Shown: positions 48,966-63,154 of the stretch, piece by piece
How the letters are laid out: every line of letters starts with the position of its first letter
Numbering within the stretch: the first letter of the stretch is position 1
Assembly (NCBI GenBank): GCA_017795105.1
Contig: CP051247.1
Location: 3,368,001-3,432,000 of the forward strand
DNA from: Planctomycetaceae bacterium
GTDB taxonomy: Bacteria; Planctomycetota; Planctomycetia; Planctomycetales; Planctomycetaceae
Length of the DNA stretch: 64,000 nucleotides
Reading direction: 5' to 3'
The notes under the pieces: generated by a model
The model's database searches: none
Seen by the model: the letters and a program-made list of their open reading frames with translations, nothing else
Told to the model about the DNA's origin: nothing
Translations under genes and position numbers: made by a program

Positions 48966-50057
48966 ATGAGTCTGAATGCTGCCAAAATCGCCGAACTGGT
49001 CTCCGGAATTCTGCATGGAAATCCGAATGCACAGGTCGATGACGTCTCCTCGATTTCGCGATCCCGCGAAGGCACGCTCTCGTTTTTGAGCGATCCCAAA
49101 GAAATCAAGCAGCTTGAGAAGACCTCGGCCACTGTCGTCCTGATCCCCGAAAAATGCGATCCCGGACAGATTCCCTTCAACGGCGAATCGCTCATTGTCG
49201 TGGACGATCCATTCAACTGTTTCATCCAGCTGCTGCCGATGTTCAAGCAATCGGCTCCCGAGCCTCGTCCCGGTATTCATCCGACGGCCGTCGTCGATCG
49301 CACCGCGACCATCGGCTCGAACGTAACGATTGGCCCTCACGTTTCGGTCGGTCCGAACTGCCGAATCGGAGATGGCTGTCATCTGCACGCCGGCGTGGTT
49401 CTGCAGCACAACGTCACCCTTGGTGAGAAAGTTATTCTGCATCCGCGCGTGGTCGTTTATGGCAATTGCGAACTGAGAAACCGGGTTCAGGTCCATTCCG
49501 GCTCGATCATCGGCGCAGACGGATTCGGCTATCGCTTCCACGGCGGAGCGTTCCACAAGATCGAACATTTCGGTTCGGTGATTCTCGAAGACGACGTCGA
49601 AGTCGGTTCCTGCACAACGATCGACCGGGGCATGTTCGAGCCGACCGTGATCGGACGCGGCACGAAGATCGACAACCTCGTGATGATCGCCCACAACTGC
49701 CAGATCGGCGAGCACAACGTGATCGTGTCTCAGGTCGGGCTGGCCGGTTCGGTTTCGACAGGCAACTACTGTCGCTTCGGCGGCCAGGTCGGAATCGCCG
49801 ACCATCTCCATATCGGAGAAGGGGCGAATCTCATGGCTCAGTGTGGCGTCTTCCGCAATGTTGAAGCCGGTGCCACTCTTCTGGGAGCACCCGCACTTCC
49901 GCTGGAACAACAGTCCAAGATTATGACGGCTCAGACCAAACTGCCGGAAACGCGGCAGGCGGTTCGCCGGCTGCAGAAGCAGGTTGAGAAACTGGAAGCT
50001 CAGCTGAATGAGCTCACCTCGGAGGACAACTCCCAGGAAAGCCGCCGGGCTGCCTGA
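48966..50057 (+). CDS. lpxD: UDP-3-O-acylglucosamine N-acyltransferase
   Basis: 363 residues. An N-terminal substrate-binding domain (1-100, ISRSREGTLSFLSDPKE) is followed by a left-handed beta-helix of hexapeptide repeats (about 100-310: IHPTAVVDRTATIGSNVTIGPHVSVGPN and onward), with the catalytic-histidine region MIAHNCQIGEHNVIVSQVGLAGS. A C-terminal coiled coil (AVRRLQKQVEKLEAQLNEL) closes the trimer. LpxD adds the second acyl chain in lipid A synthesis. The start at 48966 follows GGATGGG. It is followed by lpxI 56 bases later. Confidence 0.95.
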   Translation: MSLNAAKIAELVSGILHGNPNAQVDDVSSISRSREGTLSFLSDPKEIKQLEKTSATVVLIPEKCDPGQIPFNGESLIVVDDPFNCFIQLLPMFKQSAPEPRPGIHPTAVVDRTATIGSNVTIGPHVSVGPNCRIGDGCHLHAGVVLQHNVTLGEKVILHPRVVVYGNCELRNRVQVHSGSIIGADGFGYRFHGGAFHKIEHFGSVILEDDVEVGSCTTIDRGMFEPTVIGRGTKIDNLVMIAHNCQIGEHNVIVSQVGLAGSVSTGNYCRFGGQVGIADHLHIGEGANLMAQCGVFRNVEAGATLLGAPALPLEQQSKIMTAQTKLPETRQAVRRLQKQVEKLEAQLNELTSEDNSQESRRAA

Positions 50058-50113
50058 GTCATCCTTCGCTGAAACCAACTTCGTTCATTCATTTCGTTTA
50101 CGTTTCCTGAGTC

Positions 50114-51028
50114 ATGGCAGATATCCTTCCTCTTCGCGAATTCGAGCCTTCCCAGCGGCGATATCCGCCCGGGATGCGCGTCGGGCTGCTGGCCGGAGCG
50201 GGGCGATTTCCGCTCGTTTTTGCCGAAGCGGCACGCGCTCAGAACTACGAACTGTTTGGAATGGGCGTCATCGGCATGGCTGATGAGTCGCTCGCCGGGA
50301 TGTGTCATCATTATTCTCCGGTGCCGCTGGCCCGCATTGGTCAGGCGATTCGCTGGTTCAAACGGAACAAGGTCGACCAGGTCGTCATGGCCGGGAAGAT
50401 CGAGAAGACGGTTCTGTTTCAGTCGAACCGCATCTGGCGACTGATGCCCGATTTGCGAACCATTCATCTGTGGCTGCGTTACGCCTGCGAGAACAAAAAA
50501 GACGACACGCTGCTGCTCGCGGTCATTCGCGAATTTGAACGCGACCGCATTCACTTTGCTTCCGCACTCGATTTCTGTCCGGAGTTACTCGTGCAACACG
50601 GCTTCCTCACTCGACGAAAACCGACGGCCGCTCAGTGGAAAGATATTGCCTTTGGCTGGGAAATGGCCAAGGAAATCGGACGACTCGACATCGGTCAGAC
50701 GATCATCGTCAACGATACCGCTGTGATCGCCGTCGAAGCGATCGAAGGCACCGACAAAGCGATTCTCCGCGCTGGCGAACTCTGCAAGCGGGGCGGATTT
50801 ACCGTGGTCAAAGTCGCCAAGCCGCAGCAGGACAGCCGGTTCGATGTCCCGACAATCGGCGTGCAGACCCTGCGTTCCATGCATGAAGCCGGCGGACGTG
50901 TTCTGGCCGTCGAAGCCGGACAGACGATTATCATCGACGAACCGGAAGTGCTTGAACTGGCCGACAAACTCGGCATCGCCATCGTTTCGCTGAACGCCGA
51001 AGAGGCGCAACTCCGCGTCGCCTGCTGA
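50114..51028 (+). CDS. lpxI: UDP-2,3-diacylglucosamine pyrophosphatase, LpxI type
   Basis: 304 residues. Typical LpxI segments are VGLLAGAGRFPLVFAEAAR, then YSPVPLARIGQAIRWFKRNKVDQVVMAGKIEK, DDTLLLAVIREFERD, GQTIIVNDTAVIAVEAIEGTDKAI, and the C-terminal RFDVPTIGVQTLRSMHEAGGRVLAVEAGQTIIID. LpxI hydrolyses UDP-2,3-diacylglucosamine to lipid X, replacing LpxH in some phyla. Its place directly after lpxD supports lipid A synthesis. Confidence 0.93.
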   Translation: MADILPLREFEPSQRRYPPGMRVGLLAGAGRFPLVFAEAARAQNYELFGMGVIGMADESLAGMCHHYSPVPLARIGQAIRWFKRNKVDQVVMAGKIEKTVLFQSNRIWRLMPDLRTIHLWLRYACENKKDDTLLLAVIREFERDRIHFASALDFCPELLVQHGFLTRRKPTAAQWKDIAFGWEMAKEIGRLDIGQTIIVNDTAVIAVEAIEGTDKAILRAGELCKRGGFTVVKVAKPQQDSRFDVPTIGVQTLRSMHEAGGRVLAVEAGQTIIIDEPEVLELADKLGIAIVSLNAEEAQLRVAC

Positions 51029-51111
51029 AGAAGACGGAGCCGGTTTTCAACGCTGCCCACGCCGAGTAACATCGAATCGTCCGCCCGCTGTCCTTTGCAA
51101 GGAGATTCGCC

Positions 51112-51816
51112 ATGCTTGCGTTCCGCAGAGTTCTTCTTGTTCTATCGCTCCTGCTGATTTCTTTGGCGGTCCACGGCCAGGCTGCGGAGCCGACGTTCCG
51201 ACAGCTCGACGTCCAGGGCTGGACGCTCCATCTCGACACGCGGCTCGAACAGGATCAGCCCGAACAGACCGCTCGTGCTCTCGTACTGCTCGAAGAGCAA
51301 CTCGTTTTCATCAAGAACGTGGTGCCGGAGCGGCACATCCCGCAGCTGCAACAGGTAAAGCTCTGGTTCTCGCCGCAGTATCCCGGGATCGGCCCGAAGG
51401 CGGAGTACCATCCGTCTGTCGGCTGGCTGAAAGACAACGGACGCAATCCAGACATGGCCCGCTGTGTCGAGTTCACCAATATTTCGATCTTCGAAAAAGA
51501 GGTGAAACGGATGCCGGTCTTCGTGCTGCACGAACTGGCTCACGCCTACCACGATCAGGTGCTCGGCTTCGATCACGCCGAGGTGGAGGCAGCCTACGAA
51601 GCCGCGAAGTCAGCCGGCCTTTACGATCAGGTCCAGCGTGGCAACGGGAAAATCGAGCGAGCCTACGCAATCACGAATGCAAAAGAGTACTTCGCCGAGA
51701 ACACGGAAGCCTACTTCGGCCAGAACGATTTCTTCCCGTTCAACGCCACTGAGCTGAAAGCTCACGATCCGAAAATGTACGCCGTTCTCGAAACGATCTG
51801 GGGTCAACCCCGGTAG
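51112..51816 (+). CDS. Secreted zinc metallopeptidase
   Basis: 234 residues with a signal peptide (LLLISLAVHGQAAEP). The zinc motif is HELAHAYHD (His140, Glu141, His144), and a downstream acidic segment (KEYFAENTEAYF, about 200) is the likely third ligand region. The pattern is close to small planctomycete metalloproteases of the gluzincin type (an HExxH + E arrangement). It sits after the lipid A genes and has a strong AAGGAG site. The substrate is unknown. Confidence 0.85.
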   Translation: MLAFRRVLLVLSLLLISLAVHGQAAEPTFRQLDVQGWTLHLDTRLEQDQPEQTARALVLLEEQLVFIKNVVPERHIPQLQQVKLWFSPQYPGIGPKAEYHPSVGWLKDNGRNPDMARCVEFTNISIFEKEVKRMPVFVLHELAHAYHDQVLGFDHAEVEAAYEAAKSAGLYDQVQRGNGKIERAYAITNAKEYFAENTEAYFGQNDFFPFNATELKAHDPKMYAVLETIWGQPR

Positions 51817-51852
51817 GGTGTTGGCGTCGAGACTGCCAGTCGTCGAATGCGA

Positions 51853-51886
51853 GATCGCACTGCTGGGCCAGCCAGCAGTGGCATCC
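51853..51886. repeat. Single hairpin of the CACTGCTGG family, inverted
   Basis: GATCGCACTGCTGG, a short loop, CCAGCAGTGGCATCC. It lies between the metallopeptidase and FHA genes. Confidence 0.65.
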
Positions 51887-51912
51887 GGCGGAGAGCGAAA
51901 GCGAAGCGATGC

Positions 51913-52329
51913 TCAATCTTCGTCGTCGAGGAACGAGATCATTTCGTCCTCGGGGAGCAGTTCGAATTCAGAAGAGTCGGCGGTGGCGGCGTCCTGTTCG
52001 ATGACTTCGGTCCGTTCCCGACCGTTCACTTCTTCCTCATCGTCGGGCCCCATGAAGACTTTGAACTTCACTTTGGCGAAGGCGAGTTCATCGCCGGGGA
52101 GAATGGCCCCGCGAAGGACGCGTTGTCCGTTCACCTTGGTCCCGTTCGTGCTGCCGAGATCGCGGATAAAAAGCAGTCCGTCGGTGCGGGCGACGATGCA
52201 GTGCATCTTGGAGATGCTGGGATGGTCGATCACCACGTCGCAGGCACCGTGCTTGCGACCGACGACGGTCACATCACGGGTGATGACGATTTCACGCCCT
52301 TTATCAACGGGGATCAACTTGGCTTGCAT
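51913..52329 (-). CDS. FHA-domain protein with an acidic tail
   Basis: 138 residues. A full FHA domain: VTVVGRKHGACDVVIDHPSISKMHCIVARTD (with the key Arg, Ser and His), then LGSTNGTKVNGQRVLRGAILPGDELAF. The last 45 residues are strongly acidic (FMGPDDEEEVNGRE and FELLPEDEMISFLDDED). The FHA domain should bind phosphothreonine, and the tail may bind another partner. Unlike the FHA protein at 6573, the phosphate-binding Arg is present. It lies downstream of dsbD on the same strand. Confidence 0.9.
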   Translation of the reverse strand: MQAKLIPVDKGREIVITRDVTVVGRKHGACDVVIDHPSISKMHCIVARTDGLLFIRDLGSTNGTKVNGQRVLRGAILPGDELAFAKVKFKVFMGPDDEEEVNGRERTEVIEQDAATADSSEFELLPEDEMISFLDDED

Positions 52330-52448
52330 GGACGTGCAGCTGCCTTAAAAGGTCAGGGGACACTCTGCATCAGTTTGAATCCCGGTGGACAGGGCGTCAA
52401 GCTGCCACTTGTCAGTTTCGCTGCGATCGGGGCTATTGCCGGGACCGA

Positions 52449-52474
52449 ATGGGACACCTGATCGTGGTGTCCCA
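52449..52474 (-). terminator. Hairpin after dsbD
   Basis: ATGGGACACC at 52449, a 6-nt loop, and GGTGTCCCAT at 52465 form a 10-bp stem. No T-run. It lies about 40 bases past the dsbD stop. Confidence 0.5.
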
Positions 52475-52511
52475 TCTAATTCGATCGCATCAATTCTGAG
52501 GATTGGTCCTA

Positions 52512-55133
<2,622 letters not shown>

Positions 55134-55475
55134 CGAATAGGCCTGCTAAACAGAGGTTCTGTGCAGTTGATCAGCGGGAATCGTGTCAAAAACGCGGGGT
55201 TTCAGTTTATCTCGTGCGATTCAGCCTGAAAAGCGGAGAATGCTGTAGCCGCGGGGGCGGCTCTTGCCCAAATCCCAGTCATTGTATCGCCCCCATATCG
55301 TTCTCAATCCGTGAGATGCAGCACAAATCGTCGCGATTCGGCGAGAATTCTCCTTCCCGGTTCTCAGCGAGCAGAGTTCCGGCAAGGGGACAGGGGGCCG
55401 ATTGCCGGGACGATTTCTGGCCATTAAATTAGTTGCAGACTGTTTCTCTCCCTCCTTTTCAGCCGCAGGTTCACC
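55134..55475. other. Divergent intergenic region between dsbD and ispF
   Basis: 342 bases. Contains a GC-rich patch near 55248-55262 (GCCGCGGGGGCGGC) and no gene that I can support. Promoters for both directions should lie here. Confidence 0.5.
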
Positions 55476-55994
55476 GTGACGGAAAACATCCCCAGCTCTC
55501 AACCCCCGTGGCGAATTGGTGAGGGACACGATACGCACCGGCTCGCGCCGGGGCGGAAGCTGATCCTGGGCGGCGTCGAGATTCCGCATACCGTGGGAGC
55601 GGTCGGACACAGCGACGCCGATGTTGTACTGCATTCTCTGACGGACGCGCTGCTCGGCGCGATCGCAGCCGGCGACATCGGCGAACTGTTTCCCGATACC
55701 GACGACGCTCATCGCGATGCCGACTCGGCTATCTTCGTGACTGAAGCCGTAAAGCGGGTAACCGAGCAGGGATACGCGATCGCGAATGTCGATTGCACGA
55801 TCTTCGCGCAGTCCCCTAAACTTTCCCCATACAAAACAGCCATTCGCCAGCGGATCGCCGATCTGCTTGAACTGCCGCTGGATCGGGTGAACGTGAAAGC
55901 GAAAACCGGCGAAAAAGTTGGCCCGATCGGTCGGGAAGAAGCGATCGGGGCGGCCGTGAGTGCGTTATTATACGTCAGGCAGAGTGAGTCCTGA
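55476..55994 (+). CDS. ispF: 2-C-methyl-D-erythritol 2,4-cyclodiphosphate synthase
   Basis: 172 residues. Metal ligands are in GEGHDTHRL (Asp19, His21). IPHTVGAVGHSDADVVLHSLTDALLGAIAAGDIGELFPDTD is the family signature. The C-terminus has VNVKAKTGEKVGPIGREEAIGAAVSALL, which lines the active site with Lys and Glu. It makes the cyclic diphosphate intermediate of the non-mevalonate isoprenoid pathway. The start is GTG at 55476. ruvC follows 66 bases later. Confidence 0.95.
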   Translation: MTENIPSSQPPWRIGEGHDTHRLAPGRKLILGGVEIPHTVGAVGHSDADVVLHSLTDALLGAIAAGDIGELFPDTDDAHRDADSAIFVTEAVKRVTEQGYAIANVDCTIFAQSPKLSPYKTAIRQRIADLLELPLDRVNVKAKTGEKVGPIGREEAIGAAVSALLYVRQSES

Positions 55995-56060
55995 CGAACC
56001 GAACAATCGCGGCTGGGAGCCGCGAGGGGCAGGCCATTTCTGCCGACGGGAGATATTCAG

Positions 56061-56555
56061 ATGGAACGGATTCTAGGCATCGATCCCGGTTTGACCCGGA
56101 CCGGTTACGGCGTCGTTCATCGCGGCTCGAAAGGGGTCGTGCTCGATGAAGGGGGCGTCATCGCCACTTCGACCGACCAGACACTGGCCGAGCGGGTCGG
56201 CGAAATCGCCGGCGAGATTCGGGCCGTCATCGAACAGTGGCAGCCAGCCGCACTGGCGATCGAGCAGGTTTTCTCGCTCGGCAAGAATCCCAAGAGCGCG
56301 ATTCTTCTGGCACACGTCCGCGGTGCGATGCTGGCTGTCGCGTCGGATGCGAAACTCAAGGTCTGCCATTACAAGCCGACGCAGATCAAAAAGCTGCTGA
56401 CCGGCAGCGGTCGGGCATCCAAAGAGCAGATGCAGTTCGTCGTGAAAACTGAACTCGGGCTCTCCTGCGTGCCCCGGCCTCACGATGTCGCGGATGCTCT
56501 GGCGATCGCGCTGTGTCATCTCCATTTTATTCAGATTGATCAGAACGCCGCCTGA
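56061..56555 (+). CDS. ruvC: Holliday junction resolvase RuvC
   Basis: 164 residues. The acidic active site is spread over ILGIDPGLTRTGYG (Asp8), ALAIEQVF (Glu), and HDVADALAIALCH at the C-terminus. KNPKSAILLAHVRGAML and YKPTQIKKLLTGSGRASKEQMQ are family blocks. RuvC cuts Holliday junctions made mobile by RuvAB. It is followed by ruvA at 25 bases. A GGGAG site precedes the ATG. Confidence 0.95.
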   Translation: MERILGIDPGLTRTGYGVVHRGSKGVVLDEGGVIATSTDQTLAERVGEIAGEIRAVIEQWQPAALAIEQVFSLGKNPKSAILLAHVRGAMLAVASDAKLKVCHYKPTQIKKLLTGSGRASKEQMQFVVKTELGLSCVPRPHDVADALAIALCHLHFIQIDQNAA

Positions 56556-56580
56556 GCGGCAGCACGGAACGGAGTCACCT

Positions 56581-57207
56581 TTGATCTCGTCGATTCGCGG
56601 TTCGCTGAAAGCAGTCGAAGCCACCTCGGCTTACCTGCAGGCCGGGCCTTTCACCATTGAAGTCTTTATCCCAGATTTTGTCCGCCGCCAGCTGCAGAAC
56701 CGCATCGGTGAAGAGATCGAACTGCAGACCATGGCCTACCTGGAAGGCAACCCGCAGAAGGGAGGCCGGATGACGCCGCGCCTCGTCGGCTTCACCAGCA
56801 GTGCCGAACTCGCCTTCTTCGAACTGATCTGCTCAGTCGACGGACTTGGCATCAAGAAAGCTCTGCAGGCGATTGTCCGGCCGGTTCGCGAAGTCGCCGC
56901 GGCGATTGAGCAGCAGGACACGAAAACATTGAGCACGCTTCCCGGCATCGGCCCGGCGGTCGCGGAACGAATTGTCGCCAAGCTGCGACGCAAGATGACC
57001 CGTTTCGCACTGATGGTCGATCGAGCCGACGGAGAAGGGGGAGAGCCTCAACACGATCTCATCTCGGAAACGTACGAAGCTCTGCTCGTGCTCGGCCATA
57101 CCAGCGACGATGCCCGCGACAAAATCGATCGCGTGCTCGCCTCGGGCAAGAAATTCAAATCGGTCGAAGATATCCTGAGTGCCATCTATCAGCAGGAATA
57201 CGAATAA
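56581..57207 (+). CDS. ruvA: Holliday junction branch-migration protein RuvA
   Basis: 208 residues from a TTG at 56581 that follows GGAG by 7 bases. The OB-fold domain (1-65) opens MISSIRGSLKAVEATSAYLQ. Two helix-hairpin-helix units follow (DGLGIKKALQAIVRP and LPGIGPAVAERIVAKLRRK), then the C-terminal RuvB-binding domain (EALLVLGHTSDDARDKIDRVL). No ATG lies nearby, so the TTG is the best start. ruvB is not in the window. Confidence 0.93.
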   Translation: MISSIRGSLKAVEATSAYLQAGPFTIEVFIPDFVRRQLQNRIGEEIELQTMAYLEGNPQKGGRMTPRLVGFTSSAELAFFELICSVDGLGIKKALQAIVRPVREVAAAIEQQDTKTLSTLPGIGPAVAERIVAKLRRKMTRFALMVDRADGEGGEPQHDLISETYEALLVLGHTSDDARDKIDRVLASGKKFKSVEDILSAIYQQEYE

Positions 57208-57270
57208 GCCTTTCCCGGGCCCTCGTTCCTCTCTTCAATAGACTCCCTTCGTGTAATCTGGAAAGTTGAT

Positions 57271-58266
57271 ATGTCGAAGCGTATCCGCTGGGGCATTCTC
57301 AGCACGGCGAAGATCGGAACCGTTCAGGTGATTCCGGCCATGCAGCAGGCCGAGAATCTCGAAATCACCGCGATCTGCTCCCGGAACTTCGACAATGCGA
57401 AGTCAGCCGCCGAGTCTTTGGGAATCGAGAAAGCGTACGGCTCCTACGAAGAACTGCTGGCCGATCCGGAGATCGATGCGGTTTACAATCCGCTGCCGAA
57501 TCACATGCATGTTGACTGGTCGATTGCCGCTCTCGAAGCGGGAAAGCACGTGCTTTGTGAGAAACCACTCGGGTTGAGTGTGGCCGATGCCCAGCGGCTG
57601 GTTGATGCCGCGAAGGCTCATCCGCAGTTGAAGGTGATGGAAGCCTTCATGTACCGGCATCATCCGCAATGGCAGAAGGCGAAGGAAGTCCTCTCCAGTG
57701 GAGTGCTGGGCGAGCTGAAGACGATTGACTGTTCGTTCTCGTACTTCAATCGCAACGCCGGCGACATTCGCAATCAGAAGTCGATGGGCGGCGGGGCGTT
57801 GATGGACATCGGCTGCTATCCGATTTCACTCTCGCGGTTTCTGTTTGGTGCCGAGCCAGAGCGGGTCATGGGGGCAATCGATTTCGACCCCGAATTCCAG
57901 ACCGATCGTCTGGCGTCCGTCATTCTCGACTTCGGTAACGGCACCTCGACCTTCTCCTGCTCGACCCAGATGGTGCCCTATCAGCGCGTGAATGTCTTCG
58001 GCTCCGAAGGGCGCTATGAAATCGAGATCCCGTTCAACGCACCCATCGATCGCCCCTGCATCGCCTGGCTGCAGCAGGGCAAGGACGTCGAACAGATCGA
58101 GTTTCCGATCTGCAATCAGTACGCGATCCAGGGCCGGCTGTTTTCGGACGCCATCCTCAACGACACCCCGGTGCCGACGCCGCTCAGCGATGCGATCGGC
58201 AACATGCGGGTGATCGAAGCCGTCTTCGAGAGCGCCGAAAAGAACGACTGGGTGAAACTCGGTTAA
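57271..58266 (+). CDS. Gfo/Idh/MocA-family oxidoreductase
   Basis: 331 residues. Residues 1-120 form the NAD(P)-binding fold (RWGILSTAKIGTVQVIPAM, then AICSRNFDNAKSAAESLG, then YNPLPNHMHVDWSIAALEAGKHVLCEKPLG with the EKP motif). The C-terminal part is the substrate-binding sheet with a GGGALMDIGCYPISLSRFLFG block. The closest recognisable relatives are dehydrogenases acting on sugars or dihydrodiols. The substrate is not deducible. GGAAAG precedes the ATG. Confidence 0.92.
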   Translation: MSKRIRWGILSTAKIGTVQVIPAMQQAENLEITAICSRNFDNAKSAAESLGIEKAYGSYEELLADPEIDAVYNPLPNHMHVDWSIAALEAGKHVLCEKPLGLSVADAQRLVDAAKAHPQLKVMEAFMYRHHPQWQKAKEVLSSGVLGELKTIDCSFSYFNRNAGDIRNQKSMGGGALMDIGCYPISLSRFLFGAEPERVMGAIDFDPEFQTDRLASVILDFGNGTSTFSCSTQMVPYQRVNVFGSEGRYEIEIPFNAPIDRPCIAWLQQGKDVEQIEFPICNQYAIQGRLFSDAILNDTPVPTPLSDAIGNMRVIEAVFESAEKNDWVKLG

Positions 58267-58381
58267 ACCGTAGGGCAGGCTTCCGCCGAACAGCGTTCGG
58301 CGATCATCGCCAGTAGACGGCGATCAGCCTGAGACATTCCACTTCCAGATTAAAACCAGCGGCCTGTGTAGCAGGTTACCC

Positions 58382-58496
58382 GCATTTCCCCCTCACCCTC
58401 TCCCAGGGGTGCGAGGGAACTTTGTGGGCGACTGGTGGATCAATTGTTAACAACCTGGCCATGCACAGCCGGCGGGAGCCTGCTCTGCGGACAGGG
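58382..58496. repeat. Short repeat-like sequences after the oxidoreductase gene
   Basis: The stretch contains CCCTCACCCTCTCCCAGGGG at about 58390 and CCGGCGGGAGCCTGCTCTGC at about 58469, the latter related to the 10896 hairpin. Neither has a gene. The first is a sequence often seen near genes in planctomycetes. Confidence 0.4.
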
Positions 58497-58521
58497 GCGT
58501 CTGAAAGAAACCCCGCGTCAC

Positions 58522-60420
58522 TCAAGCTTTGCGGATGTAGTGAGCGGCGTAACTGCGGACGTGCTGGCCGTTGAGGATGTGGAACATTCGCAGTTGCTGG
58601 ATCGTCTGCTGGCTGAACTTGTTCATCGGGACGTGGATGATCTTCTTGCCGGCTCGCTGAGCCAGCTTCTTCCACGCGATGCCCGGGGGACGCTCGCTGA
58701 GCAGGGCGATGTGTTTTTCCCGGCTGTAGTGGCAGCCGGCCACGATCAGTCGCTCCTCCAGCGTATCGACATAGTCGAACCGTCGATCGGTCCAGATATC
58801 GCGGATCGGTCGCGGCGGAAACAGGAACAGGGCTCCTCCGTAGCTGCCCAGCGCGATCTGCGGTCCGACCATCTCTTTCATGAAGTCGGTCGCGAAGAAG
58901 GCCAGAGTCGATTCGTCCTGATGCTCCGCGTGCCAGGTGATGCGGTGCGGGTATTCGCGGGGGTCAGCCGGAGAATCGAACAGCATGACGACACAGTCAA
59001 GTCCGCCTCGTGTCGGCGGAATCTCCTTGACGTACAGTTCGCCGGTGTGCCAGTTGCGAAGCGTCTCCCGAATATCGAGACCGTCTTTGAGACTGGTCGA
59101 AAACTTCTCGGTCCGGGCCAGATCGTTTCCGAGCAATGCCAGGGCGTGATCCTTCACGTGCGTCCGAAAGCGTTCGATGGCCTGATCTTCCGGCGGCCAG
59201 CTGCACTGTGTGTAGGGGTTCCAGGAGGTGAGCCAGGTCTGCTGCTTGCGATGTTCCGGACGGGATTGCAGGCGGCACGATCTCCAGGAAACCGGATGGC
59301 CCGGCAGTCGGGATTTCATGTCGAAGACGTCGCCATCCGGAAGGCGTGCCTGATCGATTCCCATCGCAAGGAAGTTGTCCGTCTCGGGCGGCTGATGTTC
59401 GTAGCTGCGGGCGACTTCCGCGAGAAGAATGGCGAACTGATCGCCGAAAATCTGCTGAGCGGCGACGATCAGCGTGTAGAGATCGGGCGTGAGACGGCGT
59501 TCGATCAGCGATAGATTGCGGATATAGCGGAAGTAGGTGCCGAGCAGCTTGGGCGTAATCGGCCGAGCCCGCTGACCATATTCCTCGAGATAGACTTCAC
59601 GGGTTCGCAGCAGCAGAGCCTTGATTCCATCGATGCTCAGATTCTCATCCGAATCGAGTTCGGCTCGCGCCTTTTCGTACTGAGCGGTGATGTAGGGAAG
59701 CTCGCCGGTGAGGAAGGTGAGCGTCCGTTCGGCCACAACGGCGGACTGAACCGGTTGCTCCGGGGCTTCGTCGGTTTCCGGCAGCGGGTCGGACCAGTCA
59801 TAGGCCGATTTGATCGAGAGCCATTCGTTATAGGAACAAAGGCAGAGGATCGAAGAATGCTGAGACTCCAGTTCCCGCAGCCGTCCGGCCATGTGTGTGG
59901 CCCGCAATTTAACCTGATCAGGGGCGGAGACTGGTAGAACGGGCAGAATCGCCGAAGAGAACGCTTCGGCCTGAAGCTGTTTCACTGCATAGGGATCGGG
60001 CAGTGCGGAGTGAACGACTTCGAACTGCTCGACGCGGGCATCGATGAAATAGCGGGGCATCCGTTCCTGAGCCGCGATGCGGAGAGCGGCAATGACCGGC
60101 TGGCAGGGATCGACCGGGACGTAGGTGGCGATGTCGTCGTCATCCCAGTCTTCATCCTCGTCGTCGTCTCGACCAGGTTCCCAGTCCTGCTGCTCGAACT
60201 TACTGTTCTCCGGCTGCCAGACCACGCTGACCACGGGGAGCATGTCGATTGCAGCTTCGACCGCAGACTGGAACGCAGCCGGCAAGGGGACCGCCAGGCA
60301 ATCAAAGTGGTGGTTCAGCAGGATCCGTCGCACTTCAACCGCGAAATCTCCACTCCCATGCACGACAGGCAGGAGAGAGATCCGCTCACTCAACTTGAGG
60401 AGATTGTGGGTCGATTCCAT
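58522..60420 (-). CDS. Large hypothetical protein with an acidic segment
   Basis: 632 residues, no signal peptide. The N-terminal 60 residues (SERISLLPVVHGSGDFAVEVRRILLNHHFDCLAVPLP) recall TraB/ChaN-like or EreA-like openings, but the catalytic pattern is not clear. Residues ~82-97 are highly acidic (DDDEDEDWDDDD). The middle (about 190-340) is helical; the C-terminal half has regular strand/helix alternation with repeated basic-aromatic motifs. No confident family. It probably has its own promoter in the divergent gap before the secretin gene. Confidence 0.65.
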   Translation of the reverse strand: MESTHNLLKLSERISLLPVVHGSGDFAVEVRRILLNHHFDCLAVPLPAAFQSAVEAAIDMLPVVSVVWQPENSKFEQQDWEPGRDDDEDEDWDDDDIATYVPVDPCQPVIAALRIAAQERMPRYFIDARVEQFEVVHSALPDPYAVKQLQAEAFSSAILPVLPVSAPDQVKLRATHMAGRLRELESQHSSILCLCSYNEWLSIKSAYDWSDPLPETDEAPEQPVQSAVVAERTLTFLTGELPYITAQYEKARAELDSDENLSIDGIKALLLRTREVYLEEYGQRARPITPKLLGTYFRYIRNLSLIERRLTPDLYTLIVAAQQIFGDQFAILLAEVARSYEHQPPETDNFLAMGIDQARLPDGDVFDMKSRLPGHPVSWRSCRLQSRPEHRKQQTWLTSWNPYTQCSWPPEDQAIERFRTHVKDHALALLGNDLARTEKFSTSLKDGLDIRETLRNWHTGELYVKEIPPTRGGLDCVVMLFDSPADPREYPHRITWHAEHQDESTLAFFATDFMKEMVGPQIALGSYGGALFLFPPRPIRDIWTDRRFDYVDTLEERLIVAGCHYSREKHIALLSERPPGIAWKKLAQRAGKKIIHVPMNKFSQQTIQQLRMFHILNGQHVRSYAAHYIRKA

Positions 60421-60844
60421 AAACTCTTATTAACTGAGGACTTTCGGGCGGAAGAATCGGTCTCGTCGGAGGAAAATGTCAGGCGAATAACCGTAGGCCA
60501 GTCGGAAATTATACGGCGTTTCCATTACGGAAGATGCGTTAAAAGCTGAACTGCCGGTTGAATTCATAGAAATCCGATCAATTCACCAACCGGTACAACC
60601 GATACCTAAAGCAGGGAGTCTTCCGGTCTTTCCGGGGGTCCCCGTCTCCAGCGTTCGGATCACGGGTCGAATGGACCAGTCGCGTCCAGCTCTCGCCTCC
60701 GATCGATTCGAATCGACCAGAAGCAAGAACGTAAGACGAAGTCACGGTAAGACTGTTCTTGAGAGCATGTCAGCCTAGGGGCATGAGGCCCGGCTGTCTG
60801 CATCGACCTTTCGTATATTCACTCCAGGGAAGGAGCGACCTCGG
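60421..60844. other. Divergent intergenic region before the secretin gene
   Basis: 424 bases with no gene that I can support. The GGAG site at about 60831 belongs to the secretin. The region likely contains promoters in both directions. Confidence 0.5.
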
Positions 60845-62959
<2,115 letters not shown>

Positions 62960-62973
62960 GAAACTGTAGGGAG

Positions 62974-62999
62974 CCGCGACGGGAAAAAACTCGTCGCGG
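62974..62999 (+). terminator. Hairpin after the secretin gene
   Basis: CCGCGACG at 62974, a 10-nt A-rich loop, and CGTCGCGG at 62992 form an 8-bp stem. No T-run, so it may be a terminator or an attenuation-type structure between the two genes. Confidence 0.5.
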
Positions 63000-63154
63000 T
63001 ACGGACTTCGCCGGTTTCGCTGATTTTGATGCGAGCCAGCGACGATAGGGAATATTAAGTCTCAAGCGGCTTTCCCAACGAGAATTGTTTCTCCACGGAT
63101 CAGCCGATTCGGCCCAGACATGAAGTCAAACCAGGGAATTCTCGGGGGAAGAAG

